Shown here: piece after piece, positions 47,934-59,000 of the stretch
How the letters are laid out: each line of letters opens with the position of its first letter
Position numbering within the stretch: position 1 is the stretch's first letter
Assembly: GCA_036365515.1 (NCBI GenBank)
Contig: CM070874.1
Location: forward strand, 62,329,583 to 62,393,582
Source: Torymus aiolomorphi
Lineage: Eukaryota > Arthropoda > Insecta > Hymenoptera > Torymidae
Reading direction: 5' to 3'
Length of the DNA: 64,000 bases
The notes under the pieces: model-generated
What the model was told of the DNA's origin: nothing
Databases searched by the model: none
The model's input: the letters and a program-made list of their open reading frames with translations, nothing else
Made by a program: the position numbers and the translations under genes

Positions 47934-48064
47934 ACACACACACATCCATACAGACATTTTGCAAAATCATGTGACACAAACTTCTAACACCTTTATTCAT
48001 GTTTCTAGAGCAATTTAAAGAAAATTAAAATTTTACTATTACAAAGCTTCCTCTATGAGGAAGC
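44045..48064 (+). mobile_element. Hairpin-ended element, copy 5, boundaries set by an empty site
   Basis: Block 3 reads CTAACT, A-run, then ACCAACTTTGATATC at 55797-55828 without interruption. Block 2 reads CTAACTAAAA, then the element, then AAAATAACCAACTTTGATATC, so the ends are known to within the A-run. The left end has the hairpin TGCCAAT-ac-ATTGGCA (44051-44066). The right end has GCTTCCTC-tat-GAGGAAGC (48046-48064). Inside are a foldback (44071-45878), diverged ~320-bp units (46080-47500) and a (CA)n tract at 47863-47943. Without the foldback the element is about 2.2 kb. It has no gene. Confidence 0.85.
44071..45878. mobile_element. 1.8-kb foldback element nested in the hairpin-ended element
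   Basis: AGTCTAGGAGCTGGGTACCG at the left is answered by CGGTACCCAGCTCCTAGACT at the right, and the inverted match runs inward about 850 bp on each side to a short centre near 44965-45010. Reading frames in the two arms are mirror images of each other and are not genes. It splits the hairpin end of the host element from its CTTAGCTTCCTC continuation. The target duplication is unclear. Confidence 0.88.
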
Positions 48065-48333
48065 AAAAAAAAATAACCAACTTTGATATCTTTAAAATAC
48101 TCATAAATAAGCTAATGTAAATCTGTGATATTATTCTGTCTATTAAATGGCGAATATGATCGGAAAAATCATTTCATCAATGGATAGAAATGGCGAAAAA
48201 AAGTATCTAGTTTTTTTTTATAATTAGTCAAAATAGCTATTTATTAGGCAAATGATGGAATCGATTTCCAGCAGGGTGATGAGATATATAAATATGTAAT
48301 AATCAATTCCAAAAACTGTATGTTAATTATTTT

Positions 48334-50210
48334 TCACTGAACTTGACCCAATGGTATTATGGTAAGCTCAGTTATCTGAACATGATGTGGAGCAGCAATA
48401 ACGTGAACTATTGAACTCGCAATATCTTCTGCATTCAGAGCTGGCATTTCTTTCAAGACACTAGCATCTATGTGAGCAACACCAAATATTTCAGTTTTCA
48501 CTACTCCAGGGCTAATGCTCTGAAAATAGAAGAAATACCATTAGTTCATTGATTAAAAATTTTAATTTTGATGTACAATTTTTAATAAGTACCTATTATG
48601 TTAATATTTTTTTCTGTAACGCATGAAATAATAAGATAAACAAACTCACTGTAATTCTGATTCGAGTATCCTTTAATTCCTTGATCAACGATTCACATGT
48701 TGCAGTTACTGCATATTTAGTTGCTGGATATATATTCAAATTTACATCTCCGAAAAAGGGAACTTTGTGACCAGCAACACTAGAAAGTATTTAAGGCCAT
48801 GTGAAACCGTGAATTTCAATACTTTTTAAATCAACATTCAAGCGTTTATTCGGAAAACAAATTTTGTCAAGCGCTCCGTACACATAAACACTATATCCAG
48901 GAATTTTTTAAAGTGATTCTATTAGCATTTTCGTTAGATATGCTCGTTTGAAAAGCAGGTCAATTGCAGATTCCTACTTACCGACAGTACGGTTTTTATT
49001 TAATTAAATAAATTCTCATATTTTTTTTTTTAAAACACGTTTGTCAAGCGCTCCGTATATGTTAATACTATACTCAGATTTTTTTTTGGATGATTCTATT
49101 GGTATTTTCATAAGATGTATTCGTTTGAAAATTATGTCGGTATTTAACATCACCTTAAATATTGAATATATACTTTTAATGTTAATAAATGTAAAAGTAC
49201 GTTTGGTGTAGAGTAAAATAAGATTGTTAACGCTTGTTTAATCTAAAAAAATTTGAAAACGTCAAATGAATGATGTACAACGAACGGATCTGTCATTTTA
49301 ATAGTACCGAGTGTGAGTTTGACAAATTTTAGGCTACGTGTAAAAACACTAATAATGTATAATTTATTGATATACAAGGTTTATCTACAACAAGGATTGG
49401 GAACAAAAATTCTTGTGAAGTACCTGTTGATATTAACAATATGAGCATCATGGCCATCCCTCTTCATTGACTTCAAAGCTTGTCTGGTGCAGTACAACAG
49501 ACCCATAATGTTGACGTTTATGGTATGTTGAATGTCTTCGGTCTTTAGCTCTGAAAGAATATATATATAATTTCATTGCCCCCATATAATCCACAAGAAG
49601 TTCTACGAAACACTTTATACCTGCAATAGGACCTTCTTTTAAAGTGCCCGCGTTGTTTACAAGAACATGAACCGTCTTAAAGTTCTTCTCAATCCATTGA
49701 AAAGTTTGGATGACGTCGTTCTCATTCGTTACGTCGCAGGCTTTCGCGTAAAACTTGCCCGGACCTTTTGCTGAGCCCATTTCAGTCTACAAAGAAATTC
49801 AAAATTCAATTACTCGTTCGTTGAAAAAAAATGTAAGTAGTAGCGTAGAAAGCCGTTTTTAAGAAAAAAACTAATCATAAAATAAAAAAGGAAGACATGA
49901 TATAATCTTTTTATTTACCAAATACTTTTTCTGGTATTGATAATTTATAATTTTCAGTATTATTTTTTAAGTAATATTATATTTTTACATTTTAAAAAAA
50001 TTTATTTAATTGAATATATAGACGTTTGAACAAAGATATTTTTATCGAACAATAAAAATTGTACACATTATCCTTTACCTGCATTTTTTCTACTCTTCGA
50101 GACAGTCCTATAACGATCATTCCATTTTGAACTAAAGCTTTCGCTGTTGCTAAACCTATGCCAGCAGATGCTCCAGTAATAACAACTACTTTTCCTGCCC
50201 ATCGATCCAT
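48334..50210 (-). CDS. Short-chain dehydrogenase/reductase (DHRS11/farnesol dehydrogenase-like), paralog 2
   Basis: Five exons: 50210-50079, 49786-49621, 49550-49424, 48779-48650 and 48519-48334. Splice sites and phases are the same as in paralog 1, and the product is again 246 residues. TGASAGIG, GLSRR, CDVT, NNAG, INVN, INSVAG, YPATK and the SPG turn are all present, so it should be an active NAD(P)-dependent oxidoreductase of unknown substrate. Protein differences from paralog 1 rise along the gene, from 1 in exon 1 (44 residues) to 15 in exon 5 (61 residues). Most exon 5 changes lie in the substrate-side C-terminal part, including RIDANFVKKF against HIDASVLKEM. Intron 3 (48780-49423) is longer than in the paralog because of an insertion. 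An AATAAA lies about 90 bases past the stop. Confidence 0.93.
48795..49150. repeat. Insertion in intron 3 of SDR paralog 2 with internal duplication
   Basis: TTGTCAAGCGCTCCGTA and GATTCTATT followed by ATTTTCGTTAGATAT occur twice in diverged form (about 48866-48960 and 49041-49135). The stretch is absent from the matching intron of paralog 1, so it entered after duplication or was lost there. Confidence 0.6.
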
Positions 50211-50445
50211 TGTGCTATTTTAAATTTCAATCACTTCTCAATCAAAGAAAGCCAAACAAAATTTATATTTAATGTGAAAATTGAAAATTTATATTTAAAT
50301 TTAATTTTATAACCACATCAAACTAACGTCAGTGGATTGCGTGATGCTACCGCTGTGAATGCTCAAAGCAATCTAGTGGTTCGTGTTGAGTTTCTGTTTC
50401 CATTTGCAACGAACGGTTATCTAACAAAATACACTTGGTTATTAT

Positions 50446-52727
50446 TACGTAATGAAAGAGCGATAGATTGCGGACGAGAAAAATAATTTAGCACTGAACA
50501 TTACTCTTTCTGAAACTGCAAAGATTAGTGAGATAAATGATAAAACTTAGTGAGACATAAAATTATTCTCTTTATAAACCCCAGACTTCTATTTCAAAGA
50601 TTTCAAAATGCATATCTTTGTTTATTAGTACAATAATGATAAGCATTCGCATGACGCAGTATATTTATATTTAGTGTCACTATTTTATGAAATAGTCGTT
50701 TTTTATAAAAACACTTTTGTCTAAATTTAAATTATGTCAAAGAGCGACCAAGAATTAACTATTTCTGCATTGTTGTAGCGTTGTAACCATTTTCATGGAG
50801 CTTACGTTAATAATCGATTTTATAAAAAATTCACTTATTTGTTGAATTAATTTTCAATTAGTTTTAGTACTTTAATCTATTTTTTAATATTTATGCTGAG
50901 AAATCATGTTGTTTTTGTTTGCAATTTAGAAATATAACGATCAAGAATCTTTACTAAAATTATTATCTTGTATTAGTTTGGATTTGATTCATAGAAATCT
51001 TGCTGAGATAATCAGGGAACACTTCCAAAATGAATTTATTGTCGTTGGAAATAAATAATTATATACAATAATATATTAGCATGTCTAGCATAACACGTTT
51101 TTCACGATCATATAGAAATAAAATAGCGAATGAATAATTCATGACCTAAATGATAATATTTAATTCACCTTAACTTTTTCGAATGTTTAATTTGGACAAT
51201 TTATGACAGAAAATCATTCATTAACAAAATAAACTTAATGCAGTGTAATGAAACGTATAAATGTCTTATGTTTCCATAATATCCTCCTGACCACCTTGTT
51301 ATGCAAACGTTTTCGAAGCGATCGAAGCTCGCAAAAGTTCAAAGTGATTTCGGTAACAAGTCTTGAAAAATCCCTTCCCCCAACTCTCGAGTCAAAACAA
51401 ACTTTCCGTCTTCATCTGCCTTGGCGGCTCGATGGCCGATTAAAAAGCCCGCCGCCGAAAAGAAAATAAACTGCTCAAAGAGGCGATGCTCGTGCGGTCC
51501 ACTTAAGTAGCTTTTCGTGTATCGGGAATTGCTCGCTCAAGCGAAAACTTGAGCGACCAATCAAACTAAAAATTGGAATCGGACGACGCGAAGGCCTCTT
51601 CGCTCTTGCAGATGAATCCCCGGAATAAAGTCTCGAGCAATATAAAGGACAATACTTTATGTATAACAAGGAAATATTAATGAATTATAAATGATGCGCT
51701 TGTGGCATTCAATCGAATAACATTACCTCATTTATACATAAAGTGTTGTCATTTATTAATAGAATATAGAATTCATATATATTTATTTATTTATTTATTC
51801 AACCAGAGTACAAATACAAGTAATTGTAGTCTACATATACATAATATATTAAATACAAAAATGCTATTAGCAAATATGAATAATATAAAAAGAGACTTAC
51901 ATCGAAGTTTATATTGCTTACTAACTACACGGAGAAAAATAACATAGGAAAAATTACCATATTTGATTGTAAGTCGAGGACAGACTGAAATCCTCCACAA
52001 AATTGCCATAATTTATGGTAAAAATTGCCATAAATTTATGGCAATTTTTCCTACATTGTAAAAATTACTATAAATTTATGGCAATTTTTACCATAAATTA
52101 TGGCAATTTTGTGGAGGATTTCAGTCTGTCCTCGACTTACAATCAAATATGGTAATTTTTCCTATGTTATTTTTCTCCGTGTACAAGTATTTCAAATTAC
52201 AATTGTCAATTTAAAAAATGCAACATTTTCAACCGTTAAATCACATTAATACTTCATTTCCAGCCCAGTCAACATTAAAAAAGCTGCATCATCCAAACAT
52301 CTTTGAAAAACTAGCCGCTCTTCGACACCTCGACCGCGTTTTTCCAAAATTTAGATCGACACCCGAGCGCTCTCTTCATGCTATATTTAGCGCAACGGCA
52401 CGTCTAACCCTACATCACCGCACGAGGGCACATTCGAGAGGCACTAGCGCGCGGCCCTCTTCACCGTAAGCTACATAATATCGCAGCAGCACTATACTAC
52501 TTCTCCATCTCTCATCCGCACTCTGCTCTCCCCTCGCCACGGCAAAACGTCAAAGTTTGATTGGACGTTTGCGGTGTATGCGTGATGCGTTTTATATATA
52601 CACACACACGCGGTGTGTATACGCTCCCCTTTCCCCCCCTCGCGCAAGTGGACGCGGCGGGGGATGCACGGTGGGTCTCGCTGTGGATATATAGAAAATG
52701 AGGATGAGCGTTAAAGAGGAGAGTGGG

Positions 52728-52763
<36 letters not shown>

Positions 52764-54639
52764 CCAGGAGATGGATATTCGCGCGGAGGTGGCGTGGGGG
52801 CCAGCGGAGTTGCGAAACTCTGCGGAAACTTGCTCATTAATGGATTGGAAGTTGCGAGAAGCGGCATGGGAGTAAGAGAGAGAGAGGAAGGGAGTAAGGA
52901 TGCCTTAGTAAATCTGCGATGTAATCTAGCGCTAAGACGAAGTAGCAATTCGAACTGCCAGCAACAGCTGAGCCGGCTAAACACTTTGGGCAGCCGCAGC
53001 TGCAATTTACACGCACGTGTGATCGCTGGCTGCCGCCGCGCTTGCGTGTATTATACATAATACGTATATACACGTACGTATGTATTCGTATTCCCCGTCT
53101 ATGGGGGGAGAAGCGCAGAGAGTTAGGGTCAGAAGACACTGCGGCGCTCGTGATGCCGCGCCGTAAATATTTGAAATTTACATGTAAATAAGGTCTGCCG
53201 GCACGGAGATGGGACGCCACCGCCGCCGCCGCCGCCGCGCGGAGTTTATGGGGTGAGGTTTATGCGTTTATGGAGTTTGGATGGCTTGATCGCGCGCACG
53301 CGGGCAACGTCAATCGGAGGAGTGTTGTGAGTGTGCGCGCGCGCATGTTTTCGAGCGAGGCCCGGGCGATATTTTGATTTCACGGATCGCTGAAGAATAA
53401 GTTAGATTAGAGGTTTTTATGGGGCGTTATTGCTGCGGGGTTACTCTCTGGCTAGGGGCTAGAAATATATATAGTAATTTTATGTAAGAAAGTTCCGTGC
53501 TAGTGACGTGGAAATCGTTAAAACAGGATGTTTGGAAGCGTCTTGGGATTGGGCAGAAATAAATGTTTACGAGACGTGGATTGATTTTTCGTAATAATAC
53601 GGTTGGAAAAAAAATTATTCATAAACTACAGTTTTTAAATAACTTTTATGCAAGAGAAATTGAATGAATTGTAGAAAGAAAGTAGATTTTGAACACTCAT
53701 GATATTATTTTTATTATTCTATATATTTCATATATTTTACTACTGTGCAATCATAAAATAAATAATCTTTATTATTGAATAATTGAATGCTAGAAATAAT
53801 TATATATTTGTTATTTTTCTGGACATAATAATTAATGACTTTGTTGTAAGGATAGAATAATTAAGTAGGGGAGAGCGGGGCAAGTTGACTCAATTTTTAG
53901 ATTTCTTATTTGAATTGATACTGTAATTATTTTTTACTATATCTAATGTATGTATTCAAAAGGAATGGATTGAAGCTAACGTTGTGTGTATGTGTGTATA
54001 TGCTGTGTGTGTATATGAGAGATATATGCAGGAATGAATGTCTCCAGACCTGCACACAGGAAAGTCTGTTTTCCTTAGCATGATTAAAATATTCTTTGTT
54101 AAGATATTTTTAATGTAATACTATATGTATTTACTCTGGAGTTAATAAATAAATATAAATAAATAAATAAAAGTTCTTATTATGGCGAATGTATAGTGAC
54201 TTATACGGAACGTTTACAACGCTTTGTTTAATTGTTATTAATGTTTATTTTACTTCGTCAGTTTGTGTCAATTTGCCCCGACAGCGGGATAATTAGACAC
54301 AAGGTATTTTTTAATTCAAAATACCGAAACAACTCTATAAATCATATAGCAATACTTTATAAACATAATGATCATTATATATTAGTTACGTGTTTCTGAT
54401 TTTTTTTTTACTTTTTTATCTAAAGTTTCTAAAACGTTTCTTACAGGAGAATCTGTAAGAACTATTGTTGTGTCAACATGCCCTGACGAAACCAAAAAGG
54501 TATAATTTCATTTCAAATTCAAAATTATTAAATTATGCAAAACAACTAATGCACGATTGAAGAGTCTTGATAGTCCTCTATAATACAGGCTATTAATTAT
54601 TTGTTTCTATTTTACCTTCATACAATAAATAAACTTTAA
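50446..54639. other. Intergenic; CpG-rich 52280-53460, (AG)n
   Basis: No gene is supportable. Bases 50446-51240 are AT-rich. Bases 51480-51650 contain short CG-rich words. Bases 52280-53460 are CpG-rich with an (AG)15 run at 52731-52761 and a CCG/CGC run at 53219-53240, like an insect regulatory island. Bases 53460-54639 are AT-rich with TG words near 53985-54020. The open frames here are composition effects around the AG tract. Confidence 0.5.
51928..52181. mobile_element. 254-bp near-perfect palindromic TIR element, TA duplication
   Basis: CACGGAGAAAAATAACATAGG at the left is inverted exactly at the right, with TA at 51926-51927 and 52182-52183. The inverted arms are almost unbroken to the centre and consist inwardly of TTACCATAAATTATGGCAAT-type sub-repeats. 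It has no coding capacity. The near-identity of the arms suggests recent insertion or arm correction. Confidence 0.92.
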
Positions 54640-54854
54640 GTTTCGTCATTGTCAAGTTGTGTCATAATTAGTGCTATTAGTATAAGTAGTGGAAAACCCT
54701 TAAAAGATTGTGGATTGTAATTAATTAAATAATTTTTTATCGATGTCGTTTTAAAAACTTTTATGATTTCTGATAAAATTTACACTATAGTGAAGCAACA
54801 TAACATAATTACTGAAATAATTTGTTAGTATTAGTTATCAATGAATGATGAATA

Positions 54855-55118
54855 CACTGAAAGAAGTGTAGGGCACGCACAGCACAATTCGTAAGACAGC
54901 AGCTCCTCGGGCATTTCGTACAGCAGCATCACGATTTTCGGGCACCAGCAGCCCGAAATCACCAAATAAATGTACCAAGCGCCATCTTTCGGACAAATAC
55001 AGATCTCTTTTCGGCAGAAGCTGCCCGAAATCAGCAGCACGGAGTTGCACGTCGGTTCATTCAGCGACTACACGGGTTCGATCAGATCGTCAGATGCTGC
55101 CCTACACTTCTTTCAGTG
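54855..55118. mobile_element. 264-bp TIR element with TA duplication, block 3
   Basis: CACTGAAAGAAGTGTAGGGCA and TGCCCTACACTTCTTTCAGTG form perfect 21-bp ends between TA at 54853-54854 and 55119-55120. It is the better preserved partner of 43504-43755. Confidence 0.9.
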
Positions 55119-55308
55119 TAGATAAGAAAAATAGCTAATTATTCGCTATCGGTGAAACTAATATTTCGGTCAGATTCCCCATTTAATGGAGACAACGCTA
55201 GAGTCAGGTAACCTCCAAATGTTCGTCTAAATATTTCAGAGTAATTTAATCGTATAATTAAAAATATTTATCAAAAAACAATAAGTAGCTTAGTTAAGTA
55301 TAAATCAT

Positions 55309-55662
55309 CGGCTTAGTCGAAAACCCGGGCACGTCGATTTTTCTTTGAAAAAGTCGAAACGTCGTTTTCTCGTTGAAAAAGTCGACACGTCGTTTTCTCG
55401 TTGAAAAAGCGGACACGTCAATTTTTCGTTGAAAAAGCGGACACATCGCGCCGGAGTTTAAATAACTATTATTTGAGTTGAGATCCACTGACACTGGAAA
55501 ATCGTCTGGCTCTTTGTACTTTATTTATGTATTTTCTGGTATCGTTGCTTCAATTATAATATACATTTATCATCTTTGTTTAAAAAAAAAGACAAAAATT
55601 CAGGCGCGAGGTGTCCGCTTTTCCAGCTAAAAATCGACGTGTCAGCTTTTTTCACTAAGCCG
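55309..55662. mobile_element. 354-bp foldback with internal minisatellite
   Basis: CGGCTTAGTCGAAAA at the left and TTTTTTCACTAAGCCG at the right are inverted ends. The left half holds about four units of ~33 bp around GAAAAAGTCGACACGTCG. Part of this recurs inverted near 55620-55645. Block 2 lacks it: GTATAAATATGAAATACT at about 43940 is the unbroken site. Confidence 0.82.
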
Positions 55663-56000
55663 ACGAAATAAGAAATACTGGAGTAAAATTCATTTGCAGT
55701 ACTCCCTAAGGATATATAAACAAAAAAAGGAATTTTTTCACTTCATTCTGTCTCTCTCAGTCCTCGCCATAATAGCGAGCCTCTTATTAGCCATTTTCCT
55801 AACTAAAAAAAAACTGACCAACTTTGATATCTTTTAAATACTCCTTAATAAGCTAATGTAAATCTGTGAAAAAACTTATGCTATTATTTTGTCTATTAAA
55901 ATGGTGAATATGATCGGAAAAGTCGTTTCATCAATGGATAGAAATTGCCAAGAAAGCCAAACTAGCTATTTATTAGGGAGATAATGGAATCGATTTCTTT

Positions 56001-59000
56001 ATCCTTATTACTGTCCTGTATAAACACATACCGCAGCATTGATAAAAACCGCTGCAAAGGAATGATTATACGCATCCACGTCTTTGCGAGTCACCCCGCC
56101 GCACTCAATCATCAATATTACGGACATTCGTCACCCTTATTTATCACTTCCTCCGCTACACCGATCGCCTAAAATATCGCTTTCATTAAGATCCGGCCGC
56201 GATAGCATTTATCTATACCGGCTCACGTACCAACACCAGCGGCACCTCACCTCAAACAAAAAAAAAAACAAAAAAGAAAGAAAGAACTGAAACACCGCCT
56301 CTCCCATTAATAGACCTCTAATTGTGCACGCGTCACTGAATATTCCGGGCGTCACGCGTCCGGGTCTTTATCGCGATCAAGACTTCAAACCCATCCCGAC
56401 ATTAAACCTATGTGCATGCGTATATACTATCTGTCGTTGGGCAGCGTAGCAGAGAAAAGTCGCACCGCGTGTCGCCCGTCTGTTACACATTTATTAATTC
56501 CACTCGGTGCGCCTCCGCTCGCTTGAGGCCTGGCAATGATTTCTCTCTCGCGCATCACACGGGCGTTTCTTATGCATAGCGACGTTGTTGCGCACGCGCG
56601 AGATTATCGTTCGCGCGCGCGCTTTCGCTTCGGGGGTTGCTGCCGCTGCTGCTTCTGCTGCTGTTGCTGCTTCGTTAAATGAATAATAAAATCTCGTTGA
56701 ATAAATTAAGAAGTCAATTTGAAGCTGATTATGCCACGCGGCGGTCGCGCGAGAGCGTACGAGAGAAGTAGCAGCCTTCGGCTACCTTCTGCTATGCATT
56801 TTTTATTTACTTCCGTGTGAATTTGTTTAGATTTGTCGTTTTATTTCCCCTGCGTACGATGAATTGTAAAGAGCGGCGGCAGGATTTTTATTTTCGTTTT
56901 AAACGATATTATAATGTATTGTAAATGCAACAAGTAATTTAAAGTGTATAACGTTATTCAAAATTTTATAATAAAATATAAAATTTAGAGTTAATGTTTT
57001 CTTAAGAAAGGTTTGAAGAAGTACTATTTCTTTTTTTTTTTTCTTATAATTATATGCATTATACATCATACAAAATATATTACGTATCAATAATGATACA
57101 TAGGTATTTTACTATGGATGAATTTTAAGCGAATTACCTTTTACAGAAGGACTTTTACATCTCATCTTAAATTTCCATTTTCTCGTGATCGAAATAGAGA
57201 GAAGTACCGCATTAAGCGGAGCAGAGGTTAAGTATAATATTGGCATATTTAAGAACCACTTTAAGAAAGATCTCTGAGACGATGAATTTAAGATATCTTC
57301 AAGTCGTTCTGCACTTAATGTGAAGAGAAGAAAAAATGAATAAGAGAGTAAGAGTACTAGAACTAAAATTATTGGAGTACTTTGCTTCTTCTATTCAATT
57401 AAAAGGAAAAAGTAGATCGTACTATATTACGTTGATATTTAGCATAAAAATGAACACATTTACATGAAATAATATTAAACATTAACAAAATTTATCCGAT
57501 TGTAAAGATAAAAATAGAAAAATTGAGTTCCCTATTATGAGATGAATGTGTAAATTAAGAACAATTTATTAATAATACTTACCTTATTTTATTTTCATGA
57601 TGAATTAAAATATTTTCTAAGTCTTAAATAAATTATTTTTTTTTATGTTAAAAAGAGAATTTGATACGTTATTTTGAATTTTATTAAGAAACAAAAGCAA
57701 AACTTATAATTTTTCAACAAACGTTGATTTTTAATTTATAAATTAGTTCAATAAAATCTAGAATGCAAAAGAATAGCAACTAGTAAATAATTTTTTTTAA
57801 TAATATCTTATATTATTAAATAATGTGACAAGAATGTAAGGAATTTAGGAAAACGAAGGGTCCGTCAGAATAAATAGCCATGTGCAATTATAGAAAAACA
57901 TTTACATATTTATATATATAAAATATAATACAATTTCTTACAGTGTAGACGATAGTGTAGCATTTCTCGAGTTCGCACAACATCTTCGTCATCACGCATT
58001 AACGCACGCGCGTGTGTCTGTGTGTTTTTTATTTTTACGTGTATCTTAATAACGCACAACGTTATAGGTTTTTTTTTTAATTCTCTCCTTTATCTCCTCT
58101 CGTGTGTTGTGTTTGTTTCGTTTTTTTTTCCTCTTTGCAGTTTTGCGCAAACTAGGTCGGTTTACAAATCTAGGACCTGTTTCCGGAAGGATAGAAAGGG
58201 CCGGTACATACATATACATGATACATATATGTGAACAATAGAGCTAGAAAGAATGTATCTATTTTTTTTTTCATTTTTAGCGAGTTGCTCCGTTGGCTAC
58301 GCGCGACTTTTTATTTCTTTCGGCTGCCGAGCGCGCGCTACATTATAGCGCGACTCGAAGTCGGTGAGGAGGAGAGGGCACAGGGAAAAAATTGGACAAT
58401 GGGCTGGATTTCGGGGTGGGGGGCGTGTTATTAAAGGAGAGGAGAACGGAATCGACCGAGGATTTTTGGAGGGAGGATAATTCGTGGATTTCTCGCCTAC
58501 GATACTATCACGGATCGCACGTAAATCTATGACTATATACAGGACTTATTTTCTTTTCTATTTACACTCATTCGTACGCATCATACAATCGCTCGCTCGC
58601 TTAATTTTACACTCGCCTGGGAGTTTTCGCTCTTTCTCTTTCTCTCACATTCGCTCGCCATGCTTATTTTTACGCTTCCTAGTCGACCTCTACGTCGACG
58701 ATCTCGATATATCTCGCTCTCTCTCGCTCTCTCTCTTTTCATTCGACGTCTTTCAAAATAATCTTCAACAATGTATTATACGTGAGCAACTACCCTCGCG
58801 ACTGGAGGCAAGACATCATCGCACACCTGGTAAAAATTCCGTATTTTACATTGAATAAATAAACCACCCGTGTACTTCTTTATTTTCGACGTGGATTATA
58901 CACACACACGCACACACTGCATATAATATATGTGCTCGCTAATTACCTTTATCGATTTGTCGCTCATCTCTCTCTCGTCCTCCCTCCAGTCGCGAATCAA

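Larger units (their letters stand above)
42540..50445. repeat. SDR duplication block 2, with nested elements
   Basis: This block is collinear with block 1 (22018-26055) at both ends and with block 3 (54640-56000) over 43240-48260. It carries the second SDR gene. The extra length is the hairpin-ended element at 44045-48064 and a TIR element at 43504-43755. Confidence 0.85.
54640..56000. repeat. SDR duplication block 3, without the gene
   Basis: Phrases CATTGTCAAGTTGTGTCATAA, AAAAGATTGTGGATTGTAAT and GGTCAGATTCCCCATTTAATGG match block 2 (43240-43840), and 55820-55985 matches 48080-48260. The match stops before the SDR exons would begin. The block serves as an empty site for the hairpin-ended element. 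Confidence 0.82.

Noticed and set aside
47756..47977. Cys-Val-rich frame
   Set aside because: It is a translation of the (CA)n microsatellite.
52592..53220. Host gene in the CpG-rich stretch
   Set aside because: Frames on both strands overlap, follow the AG tract and CG bias, and show no domain or splice pattern.
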